A DNA stretch of 64,000 bases from UBA7236 sp035439505 (GTDB lineage Bacteria; Bacteroidota; Bacteroidia; Chitinophagales; BACL12). Positions 1-8,856 of this stretch are shown here, one piece after another. The notes under the pieces were generated by a model that was not told the DNA's origin, did not search any database, and was given only the letters and a program-made list of their open reading frames with translations. The stretch covers positions 1 through 64,000 of the forward strand of contig DAORKJ010000012.1 of NCBI GenBank assembly GCA_035439505.1, given 5' to 3'. Made by a program: the position numbers and the translations under genes. How positions within the stretch are numbered: position 1 is the first letter of the stretch; each line of letters opens with the position of its first letter.

Positions 1-999
1 GTGCTTATTTTAGGTGCATCTATCATGATTTCATTTGCTTGTGGTGGTTTATATGGTATTGCAATTGCCGCAGTTGGAATGTTAGCAAACACCGGTATTC
101 AATTAGCAGTTGATGCTTACGGCCCAATTTCGGATAATGCAGGTGGAATTGCTCAAATGGCTGATCTTCCGAAAGAAGTTCGTCACCGCACCGATAAATT
201 AGATGCAGTTGGAAATACTACTGCTGCTATTGGAAAAGGATTTGCAATTGGTTCAGCTGCTTTAACTGCATTAGCATTGTTTGGTGCATTTATGCAAGTG
301 ACCGGTTTAACTAAAATCGATATTTCACAAGCTCACGTTATTACAGGTTTATTTGTTGGCGCCATGTTGCCGTTTTTATTTTCAGCAATGGCAATGCAAA
401 GTGTTGGTAAAGCAGCAATGGCAATGATTGAAGAAGTGCGGAGACAATTTGCTTCAATTCCTGCATTAAAAGCTGCATTGGAAGTAATGAAACGCAATGG
501 AGAAAAAGAAATGAACGAATGGTCACAAGCAGACCAGGATACATTTAATGCTGCAGAAGGTAAAGCTGAATATGCAAAATGTGTGGAAATTTCAACAAAA
601 GCTGCTGTAAAAGAAATGGTATTACCTGGTTTAATGGCTGTTTTAGTTCCGGTTATTGTTGGTTTTGCCCCTAAAGTTTTAGGATTAAATACAGGTGAAA
701 ATGTACTAATGGGACCTGAAATGTTAGGTGGTTTGTTAGCCGGTGTAACCGTGAGTGGTGTTTTGATGGCAATTTTTCAAGCTAATGCCGGTGGTGCATG
801 GGACAATGCTAAAAAAATGTTTGAAGAAGGTGTAGAAATTAACGGTCAAACCTATTACAAGGGCAGCGAACCGCATAAAGCTGCAGTGGTAGGAGATACT
901 GTTGGTGATCCATTTAAAGATACCTCAGGACCTTCAATTAATATCTTAATAAAACTCATGAGTGTTGTAAGTCTGGTGCTTGCTTCATTAATGATTTAA
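1..999 (+). CDS. hppA: Membrane-bound K+-dependent pyrophosphatase, C-terminal part
   Basis: This is the C-terminal half of an ion-pumping pyrophosphatase, which couples PPi hydrolysis to H+ and/or Na+ export across the inner membrane. The frame is open from the first base, so the real start lies upstream. Visible family motifs are DAYGPISDNAGG (residues 38-49 of the visible part), GNTTAA (71-76) and the conserved tail GDPFKDTSGPS. Several hydrophobic membrane helices surround them. The fifth residue of GNTTA is alanine; in this family alanine marks K+-dependent enzymes and lysine K+-independent ones. H+ versus Na+ specificity cannot be read because the N-terminal helices are missing. A terminator follows directly. 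Confidence 0.96.
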   Translation: MLILGASIMISFACGGLYGIAIAAVGMLANTGIQLAVDAYGPISDNAGGIAQMADLPKEVRHRTDKLDAVGNTTAAIGKGFAIGSAALTALALFGAFMQVTGLTKIDISQAHVITGLFVGAMLPFLFSAMAMQSVGKAAMAMIEEVRRQFASIPALKAALEVMKRNGEKEMNEWSQADQDTFNAAEGKAEYAKCVEISTKAAVKEMVLPGLMAVLVPVIVGFAPKVLGLNTGENVLMGPEMLGGLLAGVTVSGVLMAIFQANAGGAWDNAKKMFEEGVEINGQTYYKGSEPHKAAVVGDTVGDPFKDTSGPSINILIKLMSVVSLVLASLMI

Positions 1000-1020
1000 T
1001 TTAAACTTAAATAAAGTAAA

Positions 1021-1054
1021 GACCCCCGGAAGTATATTCCGGGGTCTTTTCATG
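1021..1054 (+). terminator. Rho-independent terminator after hppA
   Basis: The arms GACCCC(C)GGAA and TTCCGGGGTC pair with one bulged C around a short AT loop and are followed by TTTT. The hairpin sits 22 bases past the hppA stop codon. Confidence 0.8.
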
Positions 1055-1144
1055 TACGTATTTCTTGCCAGTTGTAGAGGCCATTTAAGCACTTAAACAT
1101 ACGGTAAATGCCATTTTAGCATGAAATTTGGTAGTTTAGTAGGC

Positions 1145-2557
1145 ATGAAGCACATTGTTACAGCCTTTTTTATCGTGTGTCTTACCACGCAACAGGTAAA
1201 AGCACAAACCGATACCGTTGAACTCAACTACATTGCTGAATATTATTTTGAAAATTTATTGCCCTACTCAGCATATACTTCCTGTTTTCATCAACAGGGC
1301 GAACCTTTTATTTATGCAGCATGTCGCGACTTGGGTGTTGTTACTTTTGATATAACTGATGTTGCTAATCCTGTGCCTATAGACACGGTAACTTTATTTG
1401 CATTTAATGGTTTTAAACCGACCAATTTATCACAACATGGTAATTATTTATATGTGGCAACAGGTGGCTTTGATGGATTTGCACAAAATGCAGGTTTAGC
1501 CATTTTAGATATAGCTGATCCAACTCATCCTGTAATTCAGGATTTATGGGATTCAATAACATTCAATCAAGGAGCAGCAATTGTTATTACTGATGGTGAA
1601 TATGCCTATTTAGGTGGGATGGAAGAAGGTGTTATTATTTTAGATGTCACTGAAAAAACGCATATTAAATACGTTTCATCCATTTTACCTGACCCAAATT
1701 TTCCGGAAGTACCGGGATTATTTTCAGTACCAAATGCGCGAGGTTTAGCCTTTTACGAAGAGGATAAATTGCTAGTAGCAAACGATGCCGGTGGTTTACG
1801 TGTAATTGATATTAGCAATAAATTAGTCCCTGTTGAAATAGAAAAATATGTAAATACCGATATAGAGGATATTGCACAATCTGCTTATAACAATATTGTT
1901 GTTGTTGATCATTATGCCTACATCACAGTTGATATGTGTGGTATGGAAGTAGTAGATTTAAATACCAATCCAATTTCAAATGTTATGTGGTTTAATCCAT
2001 GGGATTGTGATTCTACAAATTGGATTGGCCGGCCAGGGCATACCAACGAAATTAAATCGGTGGGAGATAGTTTATTATTTGTATCGGGTGGTGATTCAGA
2101 ATTATTAATTTTCGATATAACAGAAAAAACGAATCCACGTTTGGTGGGAAGTTATGCAAATATTTTAGACAGTATTGCCACATGGGCTATCGATGTGTCT
2201 TATCCATATGTATCGTTGGCTTTGATTAATAATGAAATTTTTGGTATTCCTTTTTATTCTAATGTTGGTGGAATAGCCTTATTGGAATGGAATGCAGTGC
2301 CTGTTGTAGGAATTGAAGCTACACCAATTACAGCATTACAAATGTATCCCAACCCGGTAGCGAATACCATGCATATTATGTTATCAAGTGGAATGAAAAA
2401 TTATTTAATTAAGGACATGAGCGGACGAAATATTTTAGAAGGAACAACCAATAACAACAACATAGACTGCACTTCGTTAAATGCAGGAATGTATACAATC
2501 AATTTGTTTGATACTCAAGGAACAATATTTAGTTCAGGCGTTTTTATCAAACTATAA
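1145..2557 (+). CDS. Secreted LVIVD-repeat beta-propeller protein with T9SS sorting domain
   Basis: This is a secreted or surface protein of unknown ligand. The ATG at 1145 starts a good signal peptide (MKHIVTAFFIV...KAQ); an in-frame ATG at 1121 would add eight residues before it and is less likely. The body holds about six LVIVD-like repeats, such as GVVTFDITD, LAILDIADP, GVIILDVTE, LRVIDISN and LLIFDITE, which are known to fold as propeller blades. The last ~75 residues (from MYPNPV) match a type A T9SS C-terminal domain that directs export across the outer membrane and surface attachment. The gene stands alone between terminators. The function beyond binding or scaffolding is not visible. 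Confidence 0.85.
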   Translation: MKHIVTAFFIVCLTTQQVKAQTDTVELNYIAEYYFENLLPYSAYTSCFHQQGEPFIYAACRDLGVVTFDITDVANPVPIDTVTLFAFNGFKPTNLSQHGNYLYVATGGFDGFAQNAGLAILDIADPTHPVIQDLWDSITFNQGAAIVITDGEYAYLGGMEEGVIILDVTEKTHIKYVSSILPDPNFPEVPGLFSVPNARGLAFYEEDKLLVANDAGGLRVIDISNKLVPVEIEKYVNTDIEDIAQSAYNNIVVVDHYAYITVDMCGMEVVDLNTNPISNVMWFNPWDCDSTNWIGRPGHTNEIKSVGDSLLFVSGGDSELLIFDITEKTNPRLVGSYANILDSIATWAIDVSYPYVSLALINNEIFGIPFYSNVGGIALLEWNAVPVVGIEATPITALQMYPNPVANTMHIMLSSGMKNYLIKDMSGRNILEGTTNNNNIDCTSLNAGMYTINLFDTQGTIFSSGVFIKL

Positions 2558-2575
2558 ATTCTGAATTATTAGTGC

Positions 2576-2603
2576 AAAAAAAGATCCCGCATTACTGCGG
2601 GAT
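2576..2603 (-). terminator. Terminator for the downstream minus-strand T9SS gene
   Basis: The perfect arms ATCCCGCA (2584-2591) and TGCGGGAT (2596-2603) enclose a 4-base loop. Seven A on the plus strand at 2576-2582 give the T-run on the minus strand, so the terminator serves the gene ending at 2633. Confidence 0.8.
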
Positions 2604-2632
2604 TCCACATCAAAAATGAATAAAGCACCGGT

Positions 2633-4717
2633 TTATTTTATTAAACTGATTTGCTTTATTGCTACTGAGCTACGAGAAATAAATCTTAACATGTATTCAC
2701 CTGCTGCTAAATCGGATAAATCGATTGTAGTTTTTTCACCGGTGATGGTTTCGGTTTTAATTTGTTGACCATTGATATTAATTACACTTAACTGAATATC
2801 ATCAGCAAATGAAGATATGTTAATTGTAACAGCACCCGCACTCAAAGTTGGATACACGGTAATTAACTCATCAAATGTTGGTTCTTCAATACCGGTTACT
2901 TGTGTAATTTCAATGGTTTTACAATTTTGATCTTCACCATATTTATTTTCTGCGTTTAAACAAACAAGATAAGTACCCACAGCTGCAAATACATGTGTTG
3001 GTTCAGCTATTACTGAACTTCCACCATCTCCAAAATTCCAGCTATATGCATCTGCATCAACACTTAAATTAGTAAAGGTTAATACGTTTGTTGCGCCAGT
3101 ATAATCATATTCAGCAGTTGGATCATAAGGTTCAAATCGGCTATAATCAAATGCACGGTATAACATAGCATTTTCTGTCGTAATCGGATCCGGTGCTTCA
3201 TTTTCTAATGAGTTGCCCGGTTCCTGGTCCTGCATCCACATCACATGTACTTTATCGTTAGTTGTAGTCCAAAAAACATTTGGCACAACATTTTCAAAAT
3301 TTAAATCGGCGGTATAGGATAAATTAATTGGTGGCGACCAGCTTCCACCATTATCAGTAGAATAAAATCCGAATAAATCTCTGAATGATTCTGCAGTTTC
3401 AACGGTTGGGTCACCAAAGTAATCAGTAAATTCTACAGGGTGTGTATATACCACATATAAATATCCGGTTTCCGGATCAACTGTTGCACTTGGTTGTGAA
3501 GTAAATCCACATCCATAATTTGGTAAATTAGCACCTATTCCTAAAAATGGATCACCATCCTCATCCCAATCTACTAAAGTAAAATCTAAATATTGAACAC
3601 TGTCTGCACCGAATGTTTCATTCCAGTACCACATTCCTGTTGTTCCCGGAAAATAGGTCCATGCATCATCGTCAGGCTCTACATCTAAAATTCTGGTGAC
3701 TCCTGTCCAAACATGCATCATTCCATCATTATCAATAGCTAATGCAATTGCACCATCATGGTTCGCTAATGTATCAGCAATGCCATCGCCCGTAACATCG
3801 GAAATTGTATTACCATCAAAATTATCAAATTCAAAATCGATTAAACGTGTTCTTGTCCATGAACCAATATCACCATTGCTGGTAGATTTCCAAACGGATA
3901 AATCAGTAATACTTTCACCGGCAGCGATATATACATTATTGCCAATTACACGCATTACATAACATTCACCACCCATTACTGAAATACCGGAAGCGGTATC
4001 AATACCCGGTAAACGTAATTCCTGAATATCCCAGGTTGCCCCATTATCAGAAGAGCGATAATACAACATGTAATTATTGGTATTTGACGGGTCGTTATTC
4101 GCCGCTAATAAATGCACATAGTTATTGTCTGGATCAGCAGCAGCGCGCGGCCATGTTCCGTGTAGTAATAATGAATTAGGATTTTCAGTCCAGACATTGG
4201 AACCAATTGATTCATTTTCATAAATAACAATATTGTTTTCTCCATCATGAGCAAAATACATTTCATGGTCACCAACATTAATTAATGCAGGAAAACCTGT
4301 TCTGATATCTTCAATGCGTGAAGTAGGTAATGATCCCCAAGTGCTTCCATCATAAGTATTATAAAACGTTCCACGGTCAGGTCTTGCGTCGGTTGTATTA
4401 GTTGAACCAGTATAAACGGCACTCACTTTGCCATCGGGATATACCAATAAATGATTTGGAGAACAACCATTGGTTACTAAGTCGTACGATGTGTAACCAA
4501 CAACATCACCACCAACACGTGCACCGCTTGACTGCTTATAAAAAACATTATTATCAATAGGTGTTGCATCAATTATATTTCGATGCACGGTATAACTTTG
4601 ATTATTTACTATTTTAACCTGACGTAACAGGTCTTGATTTTTAGCGGCAGTTGCATTTTGAGCATTTGCATGTAAGGTTAAACCCAATGCAGCGAGCAAG
4701 TAAAAGATTTTTCTCAT
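2633..4717 (-). CDS. Secreted exo-sialidase-like PKD protein with T9SS sorting domain (paralogue A)
   Basis: This is a 694-residue secreted protein. It has a signal peptide (MRKIFYLLAALGLTLHANAQ), then a ~500-residue region with BNR/Asp-box-like segments such as SSDNGATWDI and STDNGGSWSPP, reminiscent of sialidase-type propellers. Next come a PKD domain (about 535-605, with SWNFGDGGS) and a T9SS type A sorting domain from ~620. No catalytic residues can be assigned, so enzymatic activity is unproven. The next gene upstream on the same strand (4866-6944) is a clear paralogue with the same domain order, and a terminator between them means separate transcripts. The substrate and role are unknown; a surface binding protein or hydrolase is plausible. 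Confidence 0.85.
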   Translation of the reverse strand: MRKIFYLLAALGLTLHANAQNATAAKNQDLLRQVKIVNNQSYTVHRNIIDATPIDNNVFYKQSSGARVGGDVVGYTSYDLVTNGCSPNHLLVYPDGKVSAVYTGSTNTTDARPDRGTFYNTYDGSTWGSLPTSRIEDIRTGFPALINVGDHEMYFAHDGENNIVIYENESIGSNVWTENPNSLLLHGTWPRAAADPDNNYVHLLAANNDPSNTNNYMLYYRSSDNGATWDIQELRLPGIDTASGISVMGGECYVMRVIGNNVYIAAGESITDLSVWKSTSNGDIGSWTRTRLIDFEFDNFDGNTISDVTGDGIADTLANHDGAIALAIDNDGMMHVWTGVTRILDVEPDDDAWTYFPGTTGMWYWNETFGADSVQYLDFTLVDWDEDGDPFLGIGANLPNYGCGFTSQPSATVDPETGYLYVVYTHPVEFTDYFGDPTVETAESFRDLFGFYSTDNGGSWSPPINLSYTADLNFENVVPNVFWTTTNDKVHVMWMQDQEPGNSLENEAPDPITTENAMLYRAFDYSRFEPYDPTAEYDYTGATNVLTFTNLSVDADAYSWNFGDGGSSVIAEPTHVFAAVGTYLVCLNAENKYGEDQNCKTIEITQVTGIEEPTFDELITVYPTLSAGAVTINISSFADDIQLSVININGQQIKTETITGEKTTIDLSDLAAGEYMLRFISRSSVAIKQISLIK

Positions 4718-4816
4718 AACAATTGTTTTTAGTTATCAATTGCTCGCAAAGTATTGCAACTTTTTGTCTCAGATGTATCAGGTTTGTCATTTAAGATTTC
4801 ATTAATGTTAATTAAC

Positions 4817-4846
4817 AAAAAACCCCGGCTATTGCCGGGGTTTTAA
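4817..4846 (-). terminator. Terminator between the tandem PKD/T9SS paralogues
   Basis: The perfect arms AACCCCGGC (4821-4829) and GCCGGGGTT (4834-4842) have a TATT loop. An A-run lies on one side and TTTT on the other, so it could act in both directions. On the minus strand it closes the 4866-6944 gene. Confidence 0.85.
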
Positions 4847-4865
4847 CTTAAATAATTTAAGTTAA

Positions 4866-6944
4866 TTATTTGCTAACAGTAATTTGACGGCTTGTAAAAG
4901 CACCATCTTGATTAAATACTTTAACAATATAATTACCGGCAGCAACTTCAGAAAGATCGAAGTTAACGCTACCGTTGAAAGATGTAGTTGAAATCATTTT
5001 TTCACCTAATGCATTATACATTTCAGCGAATAAAGTACCAAAGTTTCCGTTAACTTCTACAGTTACGTTAGAAGAAGCAGGAGTTGGGTAAACAGTTAAT
5101 GCTTTGTCTAAAGCGTAGTCAACAACAGCAACGTTAATGCTGATTGTTTTACAAGTGTTATCGCTATCATATTTGTTTGTAGCAATTAAACATACATTGT
5201 ATGTATTAGAAGTAGCATAAACGTGTGCAGGGTTTTCTAAAGTTGAAGAACCACCGTCACCGAAATCCCAAGAATAAGAATCAGCATCAACAGAAAGGTT
5301 GCTGAAGTTTACTAAACCAGTAACGCCATCAGGAGTATAATCGTACTCAGCTGTTGGTGGATAAGGGTTAAAGCGAGCTTCATCAAAACATTTGTATTGC
5401 ATATTACTCATACCAGGAGCATCAGGAGCATTAGTATCTAATGAAGTACCTGGATCTTCATCTTGCATCCAAAGCACGTGCATACAGTCACCAACTATTC
5501 TTGCATAAGCATTCGGGAAAGTTGATTCCTGATTTTCATGTGCTGTATAAGTCATGTTAATAGGAGCAGACCAAGTAGCACCACCATCATCGGAATAAGT
5601 TCCGAAAATATCGCGGAAAGACTGAGCAGCTTCGTTTAATGGATCTTCGTAAAGGTCAGTATATTCAATTGGGTGAGTAAAGGTTAAATAGATACGACCA
5701 ATTGAATAATCAACAGCAGCAGCTGGCATAGAGGTGAAAGTAACACCATCATACATACCAAGGTCAGCACCAATACCTAAGAAAGGATCACCATCATCAT
5801 CCCAGTCAACTAATAAGTCAATCCAGGTAGGTTCGCCCATAGCCATAGTTGAATTCCAGTACCACATACCGTAGATACTTGGGAAATAGCTCCAACCTTC
5901 AGCAACATCGTCATCTAATAACAGATAATAACCTGACCATACGTGTAAAATACCTGCATCGTCAAGAATCATTTCATGGAAACCATCTGTTGTTTCAACT
6001 GTATCAGCAATACCATCACCAGTTACGTCTGAAATTTGATCAGCATCACCTTGATAGTTATCAAAACCTGTTTCAATAATAGACTGAATTGTCCAAGTTC
6101 CTTCAGCACCATTTTCGGTAGAAGTTAAAAGGTATAAATCTGTCCAAGAGCTACCGTAAAGGATATAAACTGTGCTTCCGTCAACAGCTATTTGATAGCA
6201 GTCTGCAGAAATTGCACCAACACCCATTGTAGCATCGATAGGTAATACTTGATTTTGGATAGCAAAAGTAGCACCACCATCATCAGAACGAGAGAAATTA
6301 ACGGCAGTAGGAGTTCCTGAGTTAGGGCTAACGATATAAATATCATCAGTACCTGCAGGACAAACTGCACGAGGCCATAAACCGGTGTGACCACCAGAAA
6401 TAGCTAATGCAGCCCAATCAGTAGCACCAACAGCAGAGTTGGTATAAACGCTAACGTTAGCACCATCGTGAGATACTACTAATTCGCGACCATCAAATTC
6501 ATAAATTGAACCAAATCCTGAACGCACAGTTTCAACACGTGCAGTTGGAGCAGCGCCCCAAGTAGCACCATCGTTGTGGTTGTAGAACATACCACGGTCT
6601 GTCCAAGTACCATCAGCTACAGTTGAACCAGTCCAAAGTGCTGATACAGCGCCATCAGGATAAGCAATAACACGGTCCATAGCAGCAGAGTTGGTTTGCA
6701 GCGGATAACCGGTAGAACCGATAGTTTCACCGGTACGTGAACCGGATTTGAAATAAAAAGACTCAGTATTCACTGGAATACCGGTGCCATCGTTTTTAAG
6801 TGATGGGTTGTAATGAACGGCTTTAGCGTTTTTGAATTTCGCTAACATCTCCGCTCTGTTGTGCGGAGTCGCTGTAATTGACGACTGCGCAAACATGCTC
6901 AGGGTTATGAAACCCGTTGCCAAGGTTAGTATTAATTTTCTCAT
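4866..6944 (-). CDS. Secreted exo-sialidase-like PKD protein with T9SS sorting domain (paralogue B)
   Basis: This 692-residue paralogue of the adjacent 2633-4717 protein has the same order: signal peptide (MRKLILTLATGFITLSMFAQ), BNR-like region with SDDGGATF and SDDGGATWS, PKD domain (SWDFGDGGSS) and T9SS sorting domain (LTVYPTPASSNVTVEV...). I place the start at the ATG at 6944, because the upstream in-frame extension to 6971 would put nine extra residues before the signal peptide. Long shared strings such as DWDDDGDPFLGIGADL and TGDGIADT show tandem duplication. Codon use looks more GC-biased at third positions than in the neighbour, possibly reflecting higher expression. The exact function is unknown. 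Confidence 0.85.
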   Translation of the reverse strand: MRKLILTLATGFITLSMFAQSSITATPHNRAEMLAKFKNAKAVHYNPSLKNDGTGIPVNTESFYFKSGSRTGETIGSTGYPLQTNSAAMDRVIAYPDGAVSALWTGSTVADGTWTDRGMFYNHNDGATWGAAPTARVETVRSGFGSIYEFDGRELVVSHDGANVSVYTNSAVGATDWAALAISGGHTGLWPRAVCPAGTDDIYIVSPNSGTPTAVNFSRSDDGGATFAIQNQVLPIDATMGVGAISADCYQIAVDGSTVYILYGSSWTDLYLLTSTENGAEGTWTIQSIIETGFDNYQGDADQISDVTGDGIADTVETTDGFHEMILDDAGILHVWSGYYLLLDDDVAEGWSYFPSIYGMWYWNSTMAMGEPTWIDLLVDWDDDGDPFLGIGADLGMYDGVTFTSMPAAAVDYSIGRIYLTFTHPIEYTDLYEDPLNEAAQSFRDIFGTYSDDGGATWSAPINMTYTAHENQESTFPNAYARIVGDCMHVLWMQDEDPGTSLDTNAPDAPGMSNMQYKCFDEARFNPYPPTAEYDYTPDGVTGLVNFSNLSVDADSYSWDFGDGGSSTLENPAHVYATSNTYNVCLIATNKYDSDNTCKTISINVAVVDYALDKALTVYPTPASSNVTVEVNGNFGTLFAEMYNALGEKMISTTSFNGSVNFDLSEVAAGNYIVKVFNQDGAFTSRQITVSK

Positions 6945-6977
6945 AGCGTAAAAATTTTCGTTAGAAAACAATTTTTG

Positions 6978-7010
6978 TAAAGATATAAAGTTACTGTTAA
7001 ATTATGCAAA
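6978..7010 (-). promoter_or_regulatory. Possible promoter of PKD/T9SS paralogue B
   Basis: Read on the minus strand, TTTG (7010-7007) is followed after 21 bases by TATCTTTA (6985-6978), one base off the Bacteroidota -7 consensus TAnnTTTG. It lies 34 bases upstream of the chosen start. This is a motif match only. Confidence 0.35.
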
Positions 7011-7470
7011 ATGTTTTAAAATGGGGTTAAAAATTAACGGTTGGGAAAAAACATTACAACTCTGCAAGCCCCACTAGTAGAGGAAAGTTAGGATTTGTAT
7101 TATGTTAAAAAGCTGAATTTAACAACAATCGATAAGGTCAATTCGTCCTAGAGCCTTGGTATATACACTGCTAATCAATAACTTGTAAGATGGCAAGGCA
7201 CCGGCCAGGTGGCTATGGAATGATGGGGTAATTTTCATGCTTGAGCACATAATCTCCATCATTCATCTTTCAGTCATTTTTACATGCTAATGTTGAAATT
7301 GTAAAAAAAGAAGCATAAAAAGGAGATAATCTCCGGCCACTTTTTACCTTAAGTGGCAATTAACATATCCATTTAAATGTTGAGAACAATTTAAATTATG
7401 TTTGATGAATGTCGTAATTGAGAAAAACTGATAAAGATTCTTAAAGCTTATTTTTAAAAATGGGACTTAC
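7011..7470. other. Long intergenic stretch without recognisable gene
   Basis: No reading frame with a credible start or family match is visible here. The only structures noted are a small hairpin (GCCACTT/AAGTGGC near 7338-7360) and GGAGATAATCTCC next to it. The block is less AT-rich than other spacers between about 7050 and 7260, so an unrecognised small RNA or a decayed gene is possible, but I cannot support one. Confidence 0.4.
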
Positions 7471-7504
7471 AAAAAATAAAAAAGGAGATCAAATTGATCC
7501 CCTC
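7471..7504 (-). terminator. Terminator of the histone-H1-like gene
   Basis: On the minus strand, GGGGATCAA pairs with TTGATCTCC (one mismatch, tight loop). It is followed by a long T-rich tract (the plus-strand A-run at 7471-7483). It lies 25 bases past the stop of the 7529 gene. Confidence 0.7.
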
Positions 7505-7528
7505 TTTAAAATTTAAACTACTTGTTAA

Positions 7529-7882
7529 TTAAGCAGCACCGTTTCCGGCAGCTGGAGCAACAACTGTAGCTTTAGCTTTTTTAGCAGCTTTTTTCTTAGG
7601 AGCCGCTTTCTTTACTTTTTTTGTAGCTTTTTTAGCAGTAGCTTTTTTGGCAGCTTTTTTAGCAGCCGGACGACCGCGTTTTCCTGCTTTTTTAGCAGCA
7701 GCTTTTTTAGGAGCAGCTTTTTTAGCAGCTTTTTTAGGAGCGGCTTTTTTAGCAGCTTTTTTAGGAGCAGCTTTTTTAGCTACTTTCTTAGCAGCTTTTT
7801 TTGGAGCAGCTTTTTTTGCTGCTGCTTTCTTACCGGCAGGACGTCCACGTTTGCCAGCAGATTTTTTTGTTGATTTTGCCAT
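7529..7882 (-). CDS. Lysine/alanine-rich histone H1-like DNA-binding protein with two AT-hooks
   Basis: This is a 117-residue, extremely basic protein built almost only of K, A and P. Two copies of GKRGRPA (residues 10-16 and 67-73) are textbook AT-hook cores (GRP flanked by basic residues) that bind the minor groove of AT-rich DNA. Between them lie AAPKKAAKK units (25-33, 38-46, 47-55, 56-64) typical of eukaryotic H1 tails and of bacterial Hc1-like proteins. The tail (VVAPAAGNGAA) is neutral. It probably compacts the nucleoid or modulates transcription; this is inferred from composition. A good promoter and a terminator make it a single-gene unit. A plus-strand frame over the same bases is only its mirror. 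Confidence 0.85.
   Translation of the reverse strand: MAKSTKKSAGKRGRPAGKKAAAKKAAPKKAAKKVAKKAAPKKAAKKAAPKKAAKKAAPKKAAAKKAGKRGRPAAKKAAKKATAKKATKKVKKAAPKKKAAKKAKATVVAPAAGNGAA
7691..7810 (-). repeat. In-gene tandem repeat encoding AAPKKAAKK units
   Basis: An imperfect 27-base unit encodes AAPKKAAKK. Three units are directly adjacent (7691-7771) and one is offset by four codons (from 7810). Such repeats allow slippage and length variation of the basic tail. Confidence 0.75.
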
Positions 7883-7903
7883 TGGAAAAATATTTGGTTA
7901 TTG

Positions 7904-7933
7904 CAAAATTATACATAAATTTATATTATCAAA
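7904..7933 (-). promoter_or_regulatory. Promoter of the histone-H1-like gene
   Basis: On the minus strand, TTTG (7933-7930), an 18-base spacer and a perfect TAATTTTG (7911-7904) match the Bacteroidota -33/-7 pattern. The start codon follows 21 bases downstream of the -7 box. Confidence 0.55.
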
Positions 7934-8239
7934 AAAAATTAAAAAAAAAATTGTTGATTTTCACATGTTTTGCACATTATTATATACAACAATGTTATAA
8001 ATAAGTACTTTTTACCACATATTCGTTGATAAACCTACTTTCAACAATTAATTTTCGGCTTCATTTATTCCCTAAATAACCATTTTTAATTCCTGATTTA
8101 CTTTTTTGATTGGTCATTCGGTATTGTATTTTGTTGAAATTTACTTATTGTGATAGGCTAAATCAATTTCATTTAACCCAAAACGATATTCATTTTATGT
8201 TTGTCCAGGTTATTAATAAACCAATAATCCGGCTTGCGC
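7934..8239. other. AT-rich intergenic spacer
   Basis: The stretch between the H1-like gene promoter and the end of the DinB gene is very AT-rich with short A and T runs. I see no coding frame, tRNA or hairpin terminator in it. Confidence 0.5.
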
Positions 8240-8758
8240 TTATCTGTTTCCTCCTGAATAGTTTTCCTGAACACTCCTGTTGTATTCGATAAAATCAGTA
8301 GAAGGTAATGTAACAACTTCCAAATTACGTAGCATGGTAATAATTTGTCCTCTATGATAGGTGGAATGATTCATACAATGCAAAACGATGTCGCCATTCC
8401 TTGTTTGAAATTCTTTCCCGCTTAAAACTCGGTAATAACAAATCGATTCGAAAAAACTTTCATGACGTGTTTCTACAAACTGAATAAAATCTTCACACTG
8501 CCTAATAAAGTATAAATCATACCCGGCAAAGTCATCGCCGTATTCTGCGCTGGGCCACGTGCTGAGCGAGATACCCTGCATACGGCTTAGCCATATCACC
8601 TGTGCATCCCAGATATGATATATAGTTTTTCTTATGCTGGTGAAACTATTATTTACTTGTGCGTCAGCAATATCATTCGGCAATAATTGTAAGGCGTCAA
8701 TTATCTTTTTATTTGCCCAAAGATTATATCTGCAGAAAGAAAGCAGTAGTTGTTTCAT
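8240..8758 (-). CDS. DinB-family putative metal-dependent protein
   Basis: This is a four-helix-bundle protein of the DinB/YfiT-like superfamily, whose members use a three-histidine metal site and often act as thiol transferases; the substrate is unknown. Visible hallmarks are YNLWANKKI near the N-terminus, TIYHIWDAQVIWLSRM (first His) and MNHSTYHRGQI (two His). The ATG at 8758 gives the usual family start (MKQLLLSFCRYNLWAN); the ATG at 8779 adds seven residues. It stands alone. A second, divergent DinB-family gene lies at 62846-63376. Confidence 0.85.
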   Translation of the reverse strand: MKQLLLSFCRYNLWANKKIIDALQLLPNDIADAQVNNSFTSIRKTIYHIWDAQVIWLSRMQGISLSTWPSAEYGDDFAGYDLYFIRQCEDFIQFVETRHESFFESICYYRVLSGKEFQTRNGDIVLHCMNHSTYHRGQIITMLRNLEVVTLPSTDFIEYNRSVQENYSGGNR

Positions 8759-8856
8759 ACAATAGTTATGATTGAACATCTAAACTACTCTTCCTTCACC
8801 TAATTTACAATTGAGTTGTTGTGGATAATAATTGGGTCAGCTTATAAAAGGGAAAC

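Noticed and set aside
7068..7100. GAGGAAAGT-like string resembling the RNase P RNA core
   Set aside because: The flanking conserved bases (TCCGG) and the second conserved half with ACAGAG-type sequence are missing.
7691..7810. CRISPR-like repeat array
   Set aside because: The repeats are in frame, contiguous, without spacers and encode lysine-rich units.
7647..8004. Plus-strand frames rich in FLAA repeats over the H1-like gene
   Set aside because: They are the mirror of the minus-strand KKAA repeats; the minus strand has a promoter, a terminator and sensible AT-hooks.
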